From contig CAVXZK010000005.1 of NCBI GenBank assembly GCA_963766365.1, positions 124,001 through 188,000 on the forward strand: DNA of 64,000 bases, given 5' to 3'. Source of the DNA: JALORV01 sp963766365 (GTDB lineage Bacteria > Pseudomonadota > Gammaproteobacteria > Burkholderiales > Burkholderiaceae_F). Below are positions 35,552-44,320 of the stretch, one piece after another; position 1 is the stretch's first letter; each line of letters starts with the position of its first letter. The notes beneath the pieces are model-generated. The model was not told where the DNA came from and ran no database searches. It worked only from the letters and a program-made list of their open reading frames with translations. A program made the position numbers and the translations under genes.

Positions 35552-36315
35552 CTCGACCGCCGGCCCGTTTGCCATCCCCCGAGGCGGCAAGGGCCGCCTC
35601 AATCCATGCGCGACTGCTCAAGCGGGCAAAGGGCAAGGGCGAAGACTTCAACTTGATACTGACGCGGTATGCCACGGAGCGGTTCCTCTACCGCCTGTCG
35701 CAATCGCCGGCGCGCGACCAGTTCCTGCTGAAGGGCGCACTGCTCTTTGACCTGTGGTTCGACCAGCCACACCGGCCGACGCGGGACGCGGATTTCCTCG
35801 GGTTCGGGCCGATGGACGCCGAGGCGCTTGCAGCAACTGTCTGCTCGATCTGCGCGATCGACGTCGACGACGCCATGCGCTTCGACGCGGCCACGATCAG
35901 CGTCCAGGAGATCCGTGAAGAAGCGAACTACGGCGGCCTCCGTGTCAGGCTGCTTGGAACGCTGGGCAACGCGAGGTGCTCGCTGCAGCTCGACGTGGGC
36001 TACGGCGACGTTGTGACGCCTGATCCATCCGAAGTTGAGTTGCGGACACTGCTCGAAGGAATGCCCGCGCCGCGGCTGCGGATCTATCCCCGCGAAACCG
36101 TCGTCGCCGAGAAGCTCGAGGCGATCGCCAGTCTCGGGATGGCCAACAGTCGGATGAAGGACTACTTTGATTTGCGCGCGCTGCTGCGGGAGGGCGCCCT
36201 CGAAACGAAACTTCTGTCTGAAGCGATTGCGAGCACGTTCAGGCGGCGTCGCACTGCGCTGTCGAGCGACCTGCCAGTCGGACTGACTGGCCGAGTTTGC
36301 AACGGACGAGCTTAA
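35548..36315 (+). CDS. AbiEii-type nucleotidyltransferase toxin, frameshifted near 3' end
   Basis: The toxin is a nucleotidyltransferase-like protein (DUF1814/AbiEii). Of 255 residues, the core is intact: LLKGALLFDLWF and PTRDADFLG supply the nucleotidyltransferase motifs, and YPRETVVAEKLEAIASLG with SRMKDYFDL is the family signature. The GTG start overlaps the antitoxin stop (GTGA). After LPVGLTG near 36285 the frame ends early (RVCNGRA). Removing one C restores about 55 further residues (EFATDELKQKQWVAFLRKNA...) up to a stop at 36449-36451, matching the usual AbiEii C-terminus. So it is either a recent frameshift or a sequence error. Confidence 0.82.
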   Translation: MTRPPARLPSPEAARAASIHARLLKRAKGKGEDFNLILTRYATERFLYRLSQSPARDQFLLKGALLFDLWFDQPHRPTRDADFLGFGPMDAEALAATVCSICAIDVDDAMRFDAATISVQEIREEANYGGLRVRLLGTLGNARCSLQLDVGYGDVVTPDPSEVELRTLLEGMPAPRLRIYPRETVVAEKLEAIASLGMANSRMKDYFDLRALLREGALETKLLSEAIASTFRRRRTALSSDLPVGLTGRVCNGRA

Positions 36316-36463
36316 GCAGAAGCAGTGGGTGGCATTCCTGCGCAAGAACGCGCTCACTGGCCCGGCGTTGGGGGAGGTAGTGGGTGAGGTGGCTTCCGGC
36401 CTCAGCAAGCCACTGGCGCATGCCGCGGACATCGCCGCAGGCAAAGCGTGATGGGACCAATGC

Positions 36464-36823
36464 GTGGCGCGGAGCGATCGAAGTGCCAAGGAGCTGGCTC
36501 AGCTTTGGAGCAGTGGGCTCGCGCATGGCGGTAGGCCGGTGCCCTTGGTCCCGGGTTACGCTTGCGCGACCGCAGACATCGTCAGGAAGGGTATGGTCAT
36601 CTCGGGTAGGCAAGTGCGCTTCAGCAGATCAGAACGGGATAGCGCCCGATGTCTGGGGATCGACCTGACGTCGGTCCGCACGCTCGACCAGTACTCCGAC
36701 GCAATTGCGCGACTGGTCAGTCTTCTCGAGGCCGAGCGACCTGAACTACTTGAAAAAATTGCGCTTGCGCTGGCCGAGAAGACCGGACGACCGATGCCTG
36801 CCAGGTTGCAGCGAGTTCGCTAG
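36464..36823 (+). CDS. hypothetical protein of element A
   Basis: A 119-residue frame from a GTG at 36464, with a protein-like C-terminal half (IDLTSVRTLDQYSDAIARLV, LEKIALALAEKTGRPMP). No family recognised. It runs into the broken end of integrase A, sharing its last bases with that gene on the other strand. It may be the remains of a longer gene cut by the deletion that also truncated the integrase. Confidence 0.4.
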   Translation: MARSDRSAKELAQLWSSGLAHGGRPVPLVPGYACATADIVRKGMVISGRQVRFSRSERDSARCLGIDLTSVRTLDQYSDAIARLVSLLEAERPELLEKIALALAEKTGRPMPARLQRVR

Positions 36824-37662
36824 GCGGCCGGTCCGACACCGCGGGCAGGTGGTTCCGCCTCAGCGAGCACGAAGGTACATGACCTTGTGGGCCGACCCGG
36901 CGGACTGTCGTTCGTACTTCCACTGCAATCTGTCCACTTCGCCGGAGCGCATTCCCGTGAGCAGCGCACGAGCAGGTAGTCACGGTAGTCGGGCCGCACT
37001 GTCGACAACAGAAGTTGTACTTCCTCGAGCGATAAGGGCTGCACATCCGAGCGCCGTACCTTCAGACGCTTGAGCCTTGCCGCGGGCGACGCGAAGCGAT
37101 GCTGAAGGGCCGCCTCATCAAGCGCTTGCTTGAGAATGGCAATGATGGAATTGATCCGTTTGTTCGACAGGCGCGAGCCCTCCTTGCGGCCGGACTTCTC
37201 AGCCAGCGCGCTGCGAAAGGCCAGGATCTCCTCGCGGGTGATCGCCCCGACCGGGCGATCACCGAAGGCCGACAGAAGGTGAGAGTCGACCGTGGATCGC
37301 AGCGTTCGCAGGTGCGAGCGCCGCCACTCGACTGCGTGGTGGCGAATCCACTGATCGATGAAGGCTCTGAAGGCAGGCGTCGCCGCACCGTCGATCGTCT
37401 CAGGCTGTGGTCGAGATGCGGCGGAAGCCTGTGGCCAGTCGGCAGAGGGACTAGTGTTCGGCTTTGCCGGCGGCGGAAACATCGCCTGGTAGTCGAACGT
37501 GCCTTCAGCGATCTGCTGCTCGATCCTCGTCAGGGCACGCTGCAAGCTTTGTCGATTGGCCGGTGTGTCGGGCAGGGCGGTGTACTCGCGGCAGCGCCGA
37601 CCCTGATGGCGGAAGTCGAGGAAGAGGGTGCCGCGGGTGGAGTGCAGTCGGACGCTACCCAT
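36820..37662 (-). pseudogene. truncated tyrosine integrase of element A
   Basis: From MGSVRLHSTRGTLFLDFRHQG this gene is closely similar to integrase B (48328-49557): arm-binding N-terminus, linker, and core-binding domain (FIDQWIRHHAVEWRRSHLRTL). At LLVRC the frame shifts by one lost base: the other frame continues TGMRSGEVDRLQWKYE, including catalytic Arg I. Similarity ends there, and the HxxRH box and catalytic Tyr are missing. It cannot be an active recombinase. The start overlaps the excisionase-like gene, as in element B. Confidence 0.85.
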
Positions 37663-37891
37663 TGAGCACGCCTCCGTTGGCCATCGGGATGGCGACGGGA
37701 TCGACTCGCGAGTGGTTGCCGATGTCGCGCGCAATGGCGGCCCAGACATAGAGAATCTTGCGGCGACCGAAGGGGCGGATGTAATGCACACCTTCCAGCA
37801 GCACGCTGTCCTTCAGGCGCTCGCGGATCGTTCGGGGGTCATACTTGATGCGGAGTGACAGTTCCTCGGTGGTCAGCAGTTCAGATGACAT
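37655..37891 (-). CDS. excisionase-like small DNA-binding protein of element A
   Basis: A 78-residue protein, MSSELLTTEELSLRIKYDPR..., nearly identical to the one in element B. The N-terminal TTEELSLRIKYDPRTIRERL is a MerR/AlpA-type helix-turn-helix as found in recombination directionality factors; LEGVHYIRPFGRRKILYVWAAI is a wing-like beta strand region. GAGG lies five bases ahead of the ATG. It overlaps the integrase start by eight bases, implying coupled expression. Role as excisionase is inferred from fold and position. Confidence 0.7.
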   Translation of the reverse strand: MSSELLTTEELSLRIKYDPRTIRERLKDSVLLEGVHYIRPFGRRKILYVWAAIARDIGNHSRVDPVAIPMANGGVLNG

Positions 37892-38207
37892 GAAGCCTCG
37901 TTCGGGTGGATTGGCCCGCAACTACACGGGGACAACTCACCGTACGAAATGACGCTCCGACTTCAAGTGCCTCCGCCGACAACCGCAATTACCTCGGCTT
38001 GCCTCTGCTCGCGCACATGCCGTCGTGCATTCAAGTGCGGCAATTGCGTCAGGGCCGCAGTGCGCGTGCTGCTCGCGGCGAATCAGGGCAAGCGATGCGA
38101 CGCGGCGTTGGTGTCAAGTGATGTTGCGTGAAACCAGGCCACTACCGACTCGTCGATAGGTGCTGTCAACTGCATTCGCAAACGGATACCAGCAGAGGCA
38201 GCCATCG

Positions 38208-38525
38208 CGGGCCACGCTTGGGCCACAGATGGGCTACAAGTCAACTGCGGTTCGGCTCCGGGTTGGTCGGTTGGAAGAATTCACGCATGACTGGCGAGTG
38301 AAAACCCACTTCAACGCGCTTCAGGCCGACCCACGCTGATGGGGTGAAAGGTGACCTAAGGTCATGCGCGGCGACGGGGCTGGATGACCTTAAGTCGCAA
38401 CGCCCGAAGGTCATCGCGGTTGGGCCACGCCGGAGTGAGACCTACGGTCATTTCTGTTGCATTGTGAAATTTGCTGCGCCGTCGTGGGCCACGGATGGGC
38501 CACATTTGGGCCACCGGTGGGCCAC
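38208..38525. repeat. phased TGGGCCAC repeats, control region of element A
   Basis: TGGGCCAC or one-base variants start at 38208, 38219, 38230, then 38421, then 38485, 38496, 38507, 38518. Within each cluster the spacing is exactly 11 bp, about one helical turn. Between clusters lie palindromes: TGACCTAAGGTCA (38352-38364), a weaker copy at 38385, and GACCTACGGTCA (38439-38450). There is no convincing gene in 37892-38579. The layout fits arm-type integrase sites plus excisionase sites beside an attachment core; an iteron-type origin is the alternative. Confidence 0.7.
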
Positions 38526-38531
38526 AACGCA

Positions 38532-38558
38532 AAAGAGCCGCTTCGTCAGCGGCTCTTT
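38532..38558 (-). terminator. terminator adjoining the middle attachment site
   Basis: AGAGCCGCTTCGTCAGCGGCTCT forms a stable stem; on the minus strand it ends in TTTTGCG. It lies 22 bases beyond the copied tRNA 3' end, in the same place as the terminators at 33616 and 54138, so element A brought its own replacement terminator for the tRNA. Confidence 0.7.
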
Positions 38559-38579
38559 GCGATGCAACTACCTGATTTG

Positions 38580-38626
38580 ATTGGTTGCGGGGGAAGGATT
38601 TGAACCTTCGACCTTCGGGTTATGAG
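38580..38626. repeat. attachment site copy (element A / element B junction)
   Basis: These 47 bases are identical to 54185-54231, the 3' part of tRNA-fMet from the CCA to the anticodon. The match stops abruptly at 38627, so this is a tRNA fragment, not a gene. It is the left end of element B and the right end of element A. Confidence 0.9.
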
Positions 38627-38713
38627 AATTAGCGTTTTTGGTATGTATCAAACATTCCAAAATGGTTGAAATATGGATAAAGTGTTCTCCTCCAACAGGA
38701 TGGCGCACATGCG

Positions 38714-40690
38714 ATGCCGGCGTTGGCCAACTCACAAGTCCCTCCAGACCCCGATTCCCAACAATCGGAGTCCAATCGTGCAGGTGGACCGGAAGGCAAG
38801 ATAGCTGGCGATTGGACGACCTTAGGTCACGCGCGCGTACAGCGCTTCCTGCGGTGGGCTGATGGAGCCGGCTGCCTGGTTGGGGCTTTGCGTCTGGCCG
38901 AAGCTTCGCTCTACGTCGACGACCCAAGGTTTCTAGGATCCATCGTCGCATTTGCCGCGCAGGGTGGTAATTGCAGCCTGCTGGAACTCTGGCGGGACGA
39001 GGTAGCGGGCGCCGGAGACGTGAGCGACACTGGCATGGCCGTGTGGGCCTCTTTAGAGTCGGACGCGCAGCTCCCACGAGTGGATCCGGCCGAGCGCGTA
39101 AGCCAGGCCATGCGTGGCCGCCTGCAGACAGCGTACCTCGCAGCCCTTTGCGCTGCGCGGCGCCCACCGGTCGCGGCAGATGTTGCAGGGCGGATTGAGG
39201 CAGTTCGCGTCTGGGTCCTTGCACGCGCGCTCGACTACGCGGCGGCGGGGAATCTTTCGGACTTTCATTTGCGCCGCGTAGCCTCCGCGCTGCGTCGCGC
39301 CTGCGACGAGCCTCGCTTCGAACGCATACTCAGCTGGTTTGGCCAGCTGCGAGTGGATCCGGAATCGTTCCTTCTGACGGCAGAGCACTTTGCTGACCAG
39401 ACTGCTGCGTGGGCCAAATCCAAAGAAGGTTTGAAAGCGCCCAGCGGACTTCGCGCACTCGCGTCCTCCATGCTCGCCGTGGCCACGGCGCGCGAACAGC
39501 GGATCGAGCTCGCGCACGCACCAGTGATTCGGTTTCCCCGCGAGGTAGCGGGCAGTCTTCCAGAAATGCGCGTCGACTCGGTCTCGAGCGCCGACGACCG
39601 TGCGCAAGGCATCGAGGACGCCGAGTCCCGGGTCGAGTATGTCGAGGTTCTGGACGATCCGGAGGCCTCGCCGCCCCAGGCTACCAAGGCAGCACGGGCA
39701 GTGCTGCTCGCATCGACGGAGGACGCGCAGCAGCTTCCTTTCAGTTGGAACCGCCTGACGCGCGACGAAACGCGCAGCCTTGTGCCGCTGACGATCGATC
39801 TCGCATCATCAGCGGATGCTTCTCGGCGGCTCTTGGGATCGCTGATCGTATTGGCGTGGATCAGTGGTCGGTCCCTGCGAACGGTCTTGGCACTCGGGCT
39901 CGGAGGCGAAACTATCGACGAGTGGCGGGTAGACCTCGGCCGGGGCTGCCTGCATAGAACCCCAGCCCGACGACAGTCACGCTGGCGCGCGGATGAGGCG
40001 GCCATCGGCTGGATTCGTCCGCTGGCGGATCGGTGGCAGCTGCCACTGGCCGAGCAGGTGATTGCCCCTCTCCGAGAAGCTTTGGCGCGGGCGAATGGGG
40101 CGCCGGACCTCGGTGCGCTCTGGGCTGGCGTGAGCGACCAAAGTCCGGAAGCGCTGTTTCACAGCGTGTGCGAAGCCACACCGCTGCGGCGGGCGAGTTC
40201 CGGACTGTTGTCGCGATCGGCGGCGCAGCGCGCCTTCGAGCACCAACCCGACCTCAGCTTCGTGCGTCTGCTGACCTCCCAGCCTCGGTCCGCGCTACCG
40301 GGAGCCTGCGCCTACCCGTCTTGGACCTCGGCGCAGGTGCACGCTGGATGGATCAACGCCATCGCGCCGCAATGGACTCGATTGCCCACCGACAATACGG
40401 GCGTAGTCAACGCGCTGGGCAGCGAGCTCGACCCTTTGGACCAGCAACTGCGAGCGGCCATCGCTGAGTGCGCGTCGCGCCTGTCCGCAGCTGGGCGCGA
40501 CCCGTCCGCGTGGGTCGAGCGGCATAACCTCACCACGACGTACTGCGCGGTTGCACTGCTGGCGGCGACCGGCGCACGCCCGGTCGAGTCGCCGTTCGAG
40601 TCGCCAGGGTTGATCGACTGGGAAGAACGCTTCATCGTCATCGATGACAAGTCGAGCGGCGCTGACCGTACCAGCCGAGCGGTGCCCTGA
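38714..40690 (+). CDS. giant recombinase-like protein, N-terminal part (frameshifted)
   Basis: A 658-residue frame starting 87 bases inside the attachment site, behind an AT-rich stretch. Most of it is unrecognised; near 375-400 a segment (LLGSLIVLAWISGRSLRTVLAL) loosely resembles a recombinase box I. At the end, ATGARPVESPFESPGLIDWE (Arg near 620) followed by FIVIDDKSSG looks like box I and the beta-strand Lys of a tyrosine recombinase. The frame stops at 40688 in GTGCCCTGA. One added C gives VPLITEAAIALLQSVY and continues into the next frame, which supplies the rest of that domain. So this and the next entry were probably one protein of about 1850 residues. Confidence 0.72.
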   Translation: MPALANSQVPPDPDSQQSESNRAGGPEGKIAGDWTTLGHARVQRFLRWADGAGCLVGALRLAEASLYVDDPRFLGSIVAFAAQGGNCSLLELWRDEVAGAGDVSDTGMAVWASLESDAQLPRVDPAERVSQAMRGRLQTAYLAALCAARRPPVAADVAGRIEAVRVWVLARALDYAAAGNLSDFHLRRVASALRRACDEPRFERILSWFGQLRVDPESFLLTAEHFADQTAAWAKSKEGLKAPSGLRALASSMLAVATAREQRIELAHAPVIRFPREVAGSLPEMRVDSVSSADDRAQGIEDAESRVEYVEVLDDPEASPPQATKAARAVLLASTEDAQQLPFSWNRLTRDETRSLVPLTIDLASSADASRRLLGSLIVLAWISGRSLRTVLALGLGGETIDEWRVDLGRGCLHRTPARRQSRWRADEAAIGWIRPLADRWQLPLAEQVIAPLREALARANGAPDLGALWAGVSDQSPEALFHSVCEATPLRRASSGLLSRSAAQRAFEHQPDLSFVRLLTSQPRSALPGACAYPSWTSAQVHAGWINAIAPQWTRLPTDNTGVVNALGSELDPLDQQLRAAIAECASRLSAAGRDPSAWVERHNLTTTYCAVALLAATGARPVESPFESPGLIDWEERFIVIDDKSSGADRTSRAVP

Positions 40691-40740
40691 TCACTGAGGC
40701 CGCCATTGCGCTGCTGCAGTCGGTTTACGTTCCGCACCTG

Positions 40741-43700
40741 GTGAACTTCGCGCGCGCCTTCCATGATGCGTTGTCGGAGTTCTCCTTGGAGGTTGAGCGG
40801 TTGGCGGCCGGAATCGCCAGCGATCGCCTGCCGTACTTCTTCTTCGTACGCGCGCAGCCGACGTTCGACTGGATGGCGGTCAGCGAAGCCTCGCTCAATG
40901 CGGTTGGCGGCATTCGGTGGCCGTTGCCGTGGAATTTGCTGCGCCATCGCCTCGCGACGCGCCTGCGCACTGAGGGGGTTGACGCGGAGATCATCGACTC
41001 GTTCCTGGGGCATGGTGAGGCCGGATCTGAGTCGCACTCACACATCTCGCCGCGCGTATGGCGAGACGACCGGACCAGCAGCGCGCTGGCACTGGCGCGG
41101 TCGTTCGAAGCGCTGGGTTTCGCCGCGCCCGCGGACGCGGGGGAACTCGCTCCTATATCGCTGGATCTCGCGCGCGACTACCGGGTGTTTGCCGAGGACG
41201 TCCGCTTCGGGATCGACGCGCGACGTACGCGGCGCGAGGAGGCGCATATGCGCGCGCGACGGGCGGCCGACGCGGAGATCACCGACGCGCTGGCCGGTCG
41301 AACCTTCGATGCGCTGTCGACTGATGAGCTCGAACGCCTTGGCTGGCAAATGTTGCTCAGCTCCAGTGGCATGCCCAGGACAAACGCCTCTTTGCGTTAT
41401 GAGGTACTGGAAAGGCGCATCGAGGCGTCATGGCGCGAAACCGGCAGGAAGCCCCCGCGACGGCGGCGCATGGTGCCGACCGGCCCTCCGGAGAGCATCT
41501 TTACCCCGCAAGCAGTCGGTGCGATCCGGTGGCTGCGTGAAGCGCGGCAACTCCTGCCGACCGACCGCGCAGTCGATTCCGACCGAGAGGGTGCCAATCG
41601 CCTGGCCCTGCTGGCCGCGGTCGACATCTGCGTGCGCTCGCGTGTCTCGGATGAACGGCTGCTGCAAGATGTCGCCGCCCGGCGCGACGTCCGGCTTGTG
41701 ATTTGCGCCAGACGTTTCTGGCTTGAGCATTGCGACGGCAGGGAGGAGTTTCCTGACCAGCCACGGCGGCGAACGCCGATCAGTCCACAAGCAGCGCGCT
41801 GGCTTGGCCGCGCGCTGCAGGCGCGCCGCGGCGGGACTGGAATCACGAAACTGCCGCAGTCTTTGGCGGCACTCGCGGCGCGGTTTGGACCAGCTGACCT
41901 GATGGGTGAGCCGCTGCAGCTACTGACGCGCATGGCGCCGGTCGTCGAACAGGCCAACGCGCTCGATTTGCCAGGCATCGTCACGGGCTACCTTCATGGA
42001 CGAACGACGTCGTGGGGGCTCCCGCCCCTTGACTGGATCCGTGCGCTGACCGCCCGCGCCGCACGTGCGCCCGTCGACACCGAGGCAGCCGGGCTGACCG
42101 ACGAGAGCATGGCAGATGAAGCGGAAGGAGCACCCGCAGCGGCGCTGCAGGATGTCATCAGCGTGAGGCCGCCCAGGCGCCAGGCGCGGCCATTCGATGA
42201 GCGACTGCCGCTGACGCGACAGTTCCTGGCGGACATCAACACCCTGCTGCGCGACTACGGAAGCCTGAGCGCCGTCACCAACACCGAGACCAAGGGCCGC
42301 CGGGAAACGCGCGCAGCCTTGAGGCAACTGGAACGCGACGCCGATCCGTCGGTTTCGCGCTCCGTGCGCTACCTCGCACTGTGGACCGAGCGGCTGCTCG
42401 TGCAGCGGGGCAAGCGATTTCTCGCTGTTTCCACCGTCCAGCGCTACCTCGCTGCTCTCGCAGGCCGCTTTCGCGACTTCGCGCACGACATAGACATCGC
42501 TGAGCTCGACGGCGACGAACTTACCGACCTGTATGCGTCCATGCTTTCCGAGACTTCGGTCGAAGCGGACGGGCAGGTCGATGCGATCGACGCACGCTAC
42601 ATTCTTGAGCGGCTCCGCGACTTCCAGCGCTTCGCCGAAAGCACGCTGGGACTCGCCGCACCTGACTGGTCCGAGATCGTGGCCGACGGTCCCGCGGCGC
42701 ATGGGGCGCCCGGCCTGGTACTGGAAGCAGAGTATCTGCATGCGCTGCGCAGGCTCTGTCCGGAGGTGGCGACGGCCACTCGACGGCAGCTGTGCGATGC
42801 GATGGTCCTGCTGCTGACATTTCGCTTCGGGCTGCGCGAGAAGGAAGCGTGGGGGCTGCAGCGTGCCGACTGGGCGGATCACTTCGAGACGCTGGTCGTG
42901 CTGGTGCGAGTCAACCGGCTGCGCGGCCTGAAATGGCGTCCATCTTCTACTCGACAGGTGCCGTTGCTGTGCGAACTCTCGCGTCATGAACGTTCCGTCG
43001 TGGAGCGGGTTCTGGCGAGCTGGGATGTGCTGTCGGGCGGCGATCAGCGCGTGCCGCTGTTCGCGGAGGGCAAAGACGGCCGCATGTTCTCGCTGAGAGC
43101 GATGAGCACGCGACTCATCGATGCGCTGCGGCGGGCCACATTGAACCAGGACACAGTCCTTCATCACGCGCGGCACAGTTTTGCGTGCGAACTGTTCTTG
43201 GCCCTGGCCCTCGACGCGCGCTCGCTGAATCGGCTCGTCAGCTCGCCGCGCTGGATTGATAGCAAATACGCGAGACGACTACTGCTGGGTGGTACCGAGT
43301 CCACTCGACGTGCACTCTGGGCCTTGGCGCGAGCACTTGGTCATGCGCACCCGCGCACGAGCCTAAAGAGCTATGTCCACTTTGTGCCCGAATGGGTCGC
43401 CGCGCAGTTGCCGGAGCTGGGGCGCGTGAGCGAGGCTCGAGATGTCGAAGGCGCGGATGATCTGGACGGCTGGACCGACGATCCGCGCTACTTGCTTCCG
43501 GTCGCGGTGCCGCCGGTCACGACTTTGCGCCGGGCGCAGATGCGGGACCTTGTGACGGCACTGCAACTACTGGGACGGGGACTGACAAGCGACGCCATCG
43601 GAAGCGCGCTGGGCATCGATCACGTCCAGGTCGAGCGACTGGAAGACGTCGTTGAGCAGATCACATTACGCATGACCCGCAAGCGACGGCCGCCGTCGAC

Positions 43701-44271
43701 GGCGAAGAAGTCGCAACTAAAGCGCGCCCGCACGTCCATGGAAGCGGCCCACCAGAAGTACGGAATGCGGTCGGATCCGAACGTGCTGCACCATATTGAG
43801 CAGCATCGGTGGGCGGCCTTGCTCACGATCGCATCCGCCAAGGCCCTTGAGAAGCGGGAGGAATCCTGGGGCGCTGCCATAGCGGTGGAAATGGTAGGCA
43901 AGACTCGCCAGTTGCTCATGTGGCGCGAGTCGCATTTCGCGATGCTCAAGCAGTTCGTCGACGATCTACAGCTCGAGCGCCATATCCGGGTGTTCGAGAC
44001 GGAGGACCTGGATCCGGTGGTCGCACAATGGGCGCAGAGCGCGGGATTCGGCCAGCGTAAGAGCCAGCGCAATGCCGGTGGCACGAAGGGATTTCAGATC
44101 GATGGCGTTCGCGAGGGCCATCCGGCCCGGGTAGTTGTTCATCGCTGTGCCGTGACCCGGAGCAGCGACAGTGAGTGCCTGGAAACGGCGTACGAACTTC
44201 TGACGCTGTGGATCGCCTACGCTGTGCTGCGCTCAGCCTCACCGGACGCTGCGGCAGGTGCCCCCGGGTAG
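40741..44271 (+). CDS. giant tyrosine recombinase-like protein, C-terminal part
   Basis: The frame is open from 40687; 40741 is the first GTG. Near 68-95, LLRHRLATRL and SFLGHGEAG finish the first recombinase-like domain, but the leading His of HxxRH is Asn, and Ile or His stands where Tyr is expected (GHGEAGSESHSHISP), so this domain looks inactive. After a long middle region comes a complete second domain: core-binding helices near 500-620, FRFGLREKEAWGL (Arg near 699), VLHHARHSF (HxxRH near 808-812) and ALGHAHPRTSLKSYVH (Tyr near 877). A sigma-like helix-turn-helix (LGRGLTSDAIGSALGIDHVQV) lies near 945. Target and role are unknown. Confidence 0.75.
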   Translation: MNFARAFHDALSEFSLEVERLAAGIASDRLPYFFFVRAQPTFDWMAVSEASLNAVGGIRWPLPWNLLRHRLATRLRTEGVDAEIIDSFLGHGEAGSESHSHISPRVWRDDRTSSALALARSFEALGFAAPADAGELAPISLDLARDYRVFAEDVRFGIDARRTRREEAHMRARRAADAEITDALAGRTFDALSTDELERLGWQMLLSSSGMPRTNASLRYEVLERRIEASWRETGRKPPRRRRMVPTGPPESIFTPQAVGAIRWLREARQLLPTDRAVDSDREGANRLALLAAVDICVRSRVSDERLLQDVAARRDVRLVICARRFWLEHCDGREEFPDQPRRRTPISPQAARWLGRALQARRGGTGITKLPQSLAALAARFGPADLMGEPLQLLTRMAPVVEQANALDLPGIVTGYLHGRTTSWGLPPLDWIRALTARAARAPVDTEAAGLTDESMADEAEGAPAAALQDVISVRPPRRQARPFDERLPLTRQFLADINTLLRDYGSLSAVTNTETKGRRETRAALRQLERDADPSVSRSVRYLALWTERLLVQRGKRFLAVSTVQRYLAALAGRFRDFAHDIDIAELDGDELTDLYASMLSETSVEADGQVDAIDARYILERLRDFQRFAESTLGLAAPDWSEIVADGPAAHGAPGLVLEAEYLHALRRLCPEVATATRRQLCDAMVLLLTFRFGLREKEAWGLQRADWADHFETLVVLVRVNRLRGLKWRPSSTRQVPLLCELSRHERSVVERVLASWDVLSGGDQRVPLFAEGKDGRMFSLRAMSTRLIDALRRATLNQDTVLHHARHSFACELFLALALDARSLNRLVSSPRWIDSKYARRLLLGGTESTRRALWALARALGHAHPRTSLKSYVHFVPEWVAAQLPELGRVSEARDVEGADDLDGWTDDPRYLLPVAVPPVTTLRRAQMRDLVTALQLLGRGLTSDAIGSALGIDHVQVERLEDVVEQITLRMTRKRRPPSTAKKSQLKRARTSMEAAHQKYGMRSDPNVLHHIEQHRWAALLTIASAKALEKREESWGAAIAVEMVGKTRQLLMWRESHFAMLKQFVDDLQLERHIRVFETEDLDPVVAQWAQSAGFGQRKSQRNAGGTKGFQIDGVREGHPARVVVHRCAVTRSSDSECLETAYELLTLWIAYAVLRSASPDAAAGAPG

Positions 44272-44320
44272 GGGGTTGCGACTTGTAGTCAAATATGACA
44301 ACATTCGCCAGGAGTTCACG

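Larger units (their letters stand above)
33648..38626. mobile_element. integrated element A (degraded)
   Basis: About 5 kb bounded by a damaged copy of the tRNA-fMet 3' end (33648-33670) and the intact 47-bp copy (38580-38626). It holds an unknown gene, an AbiE-type toxin-antitoxin pair, an unknown small gene, a truncated integrase and an excisionase-like gene, then a control region. Loss of the integrase catalytic half suggests it cannot move by itself. Confidence 0.7.

Noticed and set aside
38208..38525. CRISPR array
   Set aside because: The repeat is 8 bp in an 11-bp period with 3-bp gaps and interrupted clusters; there are no spacer-length units and no cas genes.
38208..38525. Iteron-type plasmid replication origin
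   Set aside because: The phased repeats could suit a Rep protein, but no rep or partition gene is present and the arrays lie next to attachment cores beside integrase genes. Not fully excluded.
38582..38626. A second tRNA-Met gene at the middle junction
   Set aside because: Only the 3' part, up to the anticodon, is present; the 5' half is replaced by unrelated AT-rich sequence, so it is an attachment-site copy.
40670..40700. Programmed -1 ribosomal frameshift in the giant recombinase gene
   Set aside because: No X-XXY-YYZ slippery heptamer and no clear downstream structure are seen at GTGCCCTGA; a one-base deletion is simpler.
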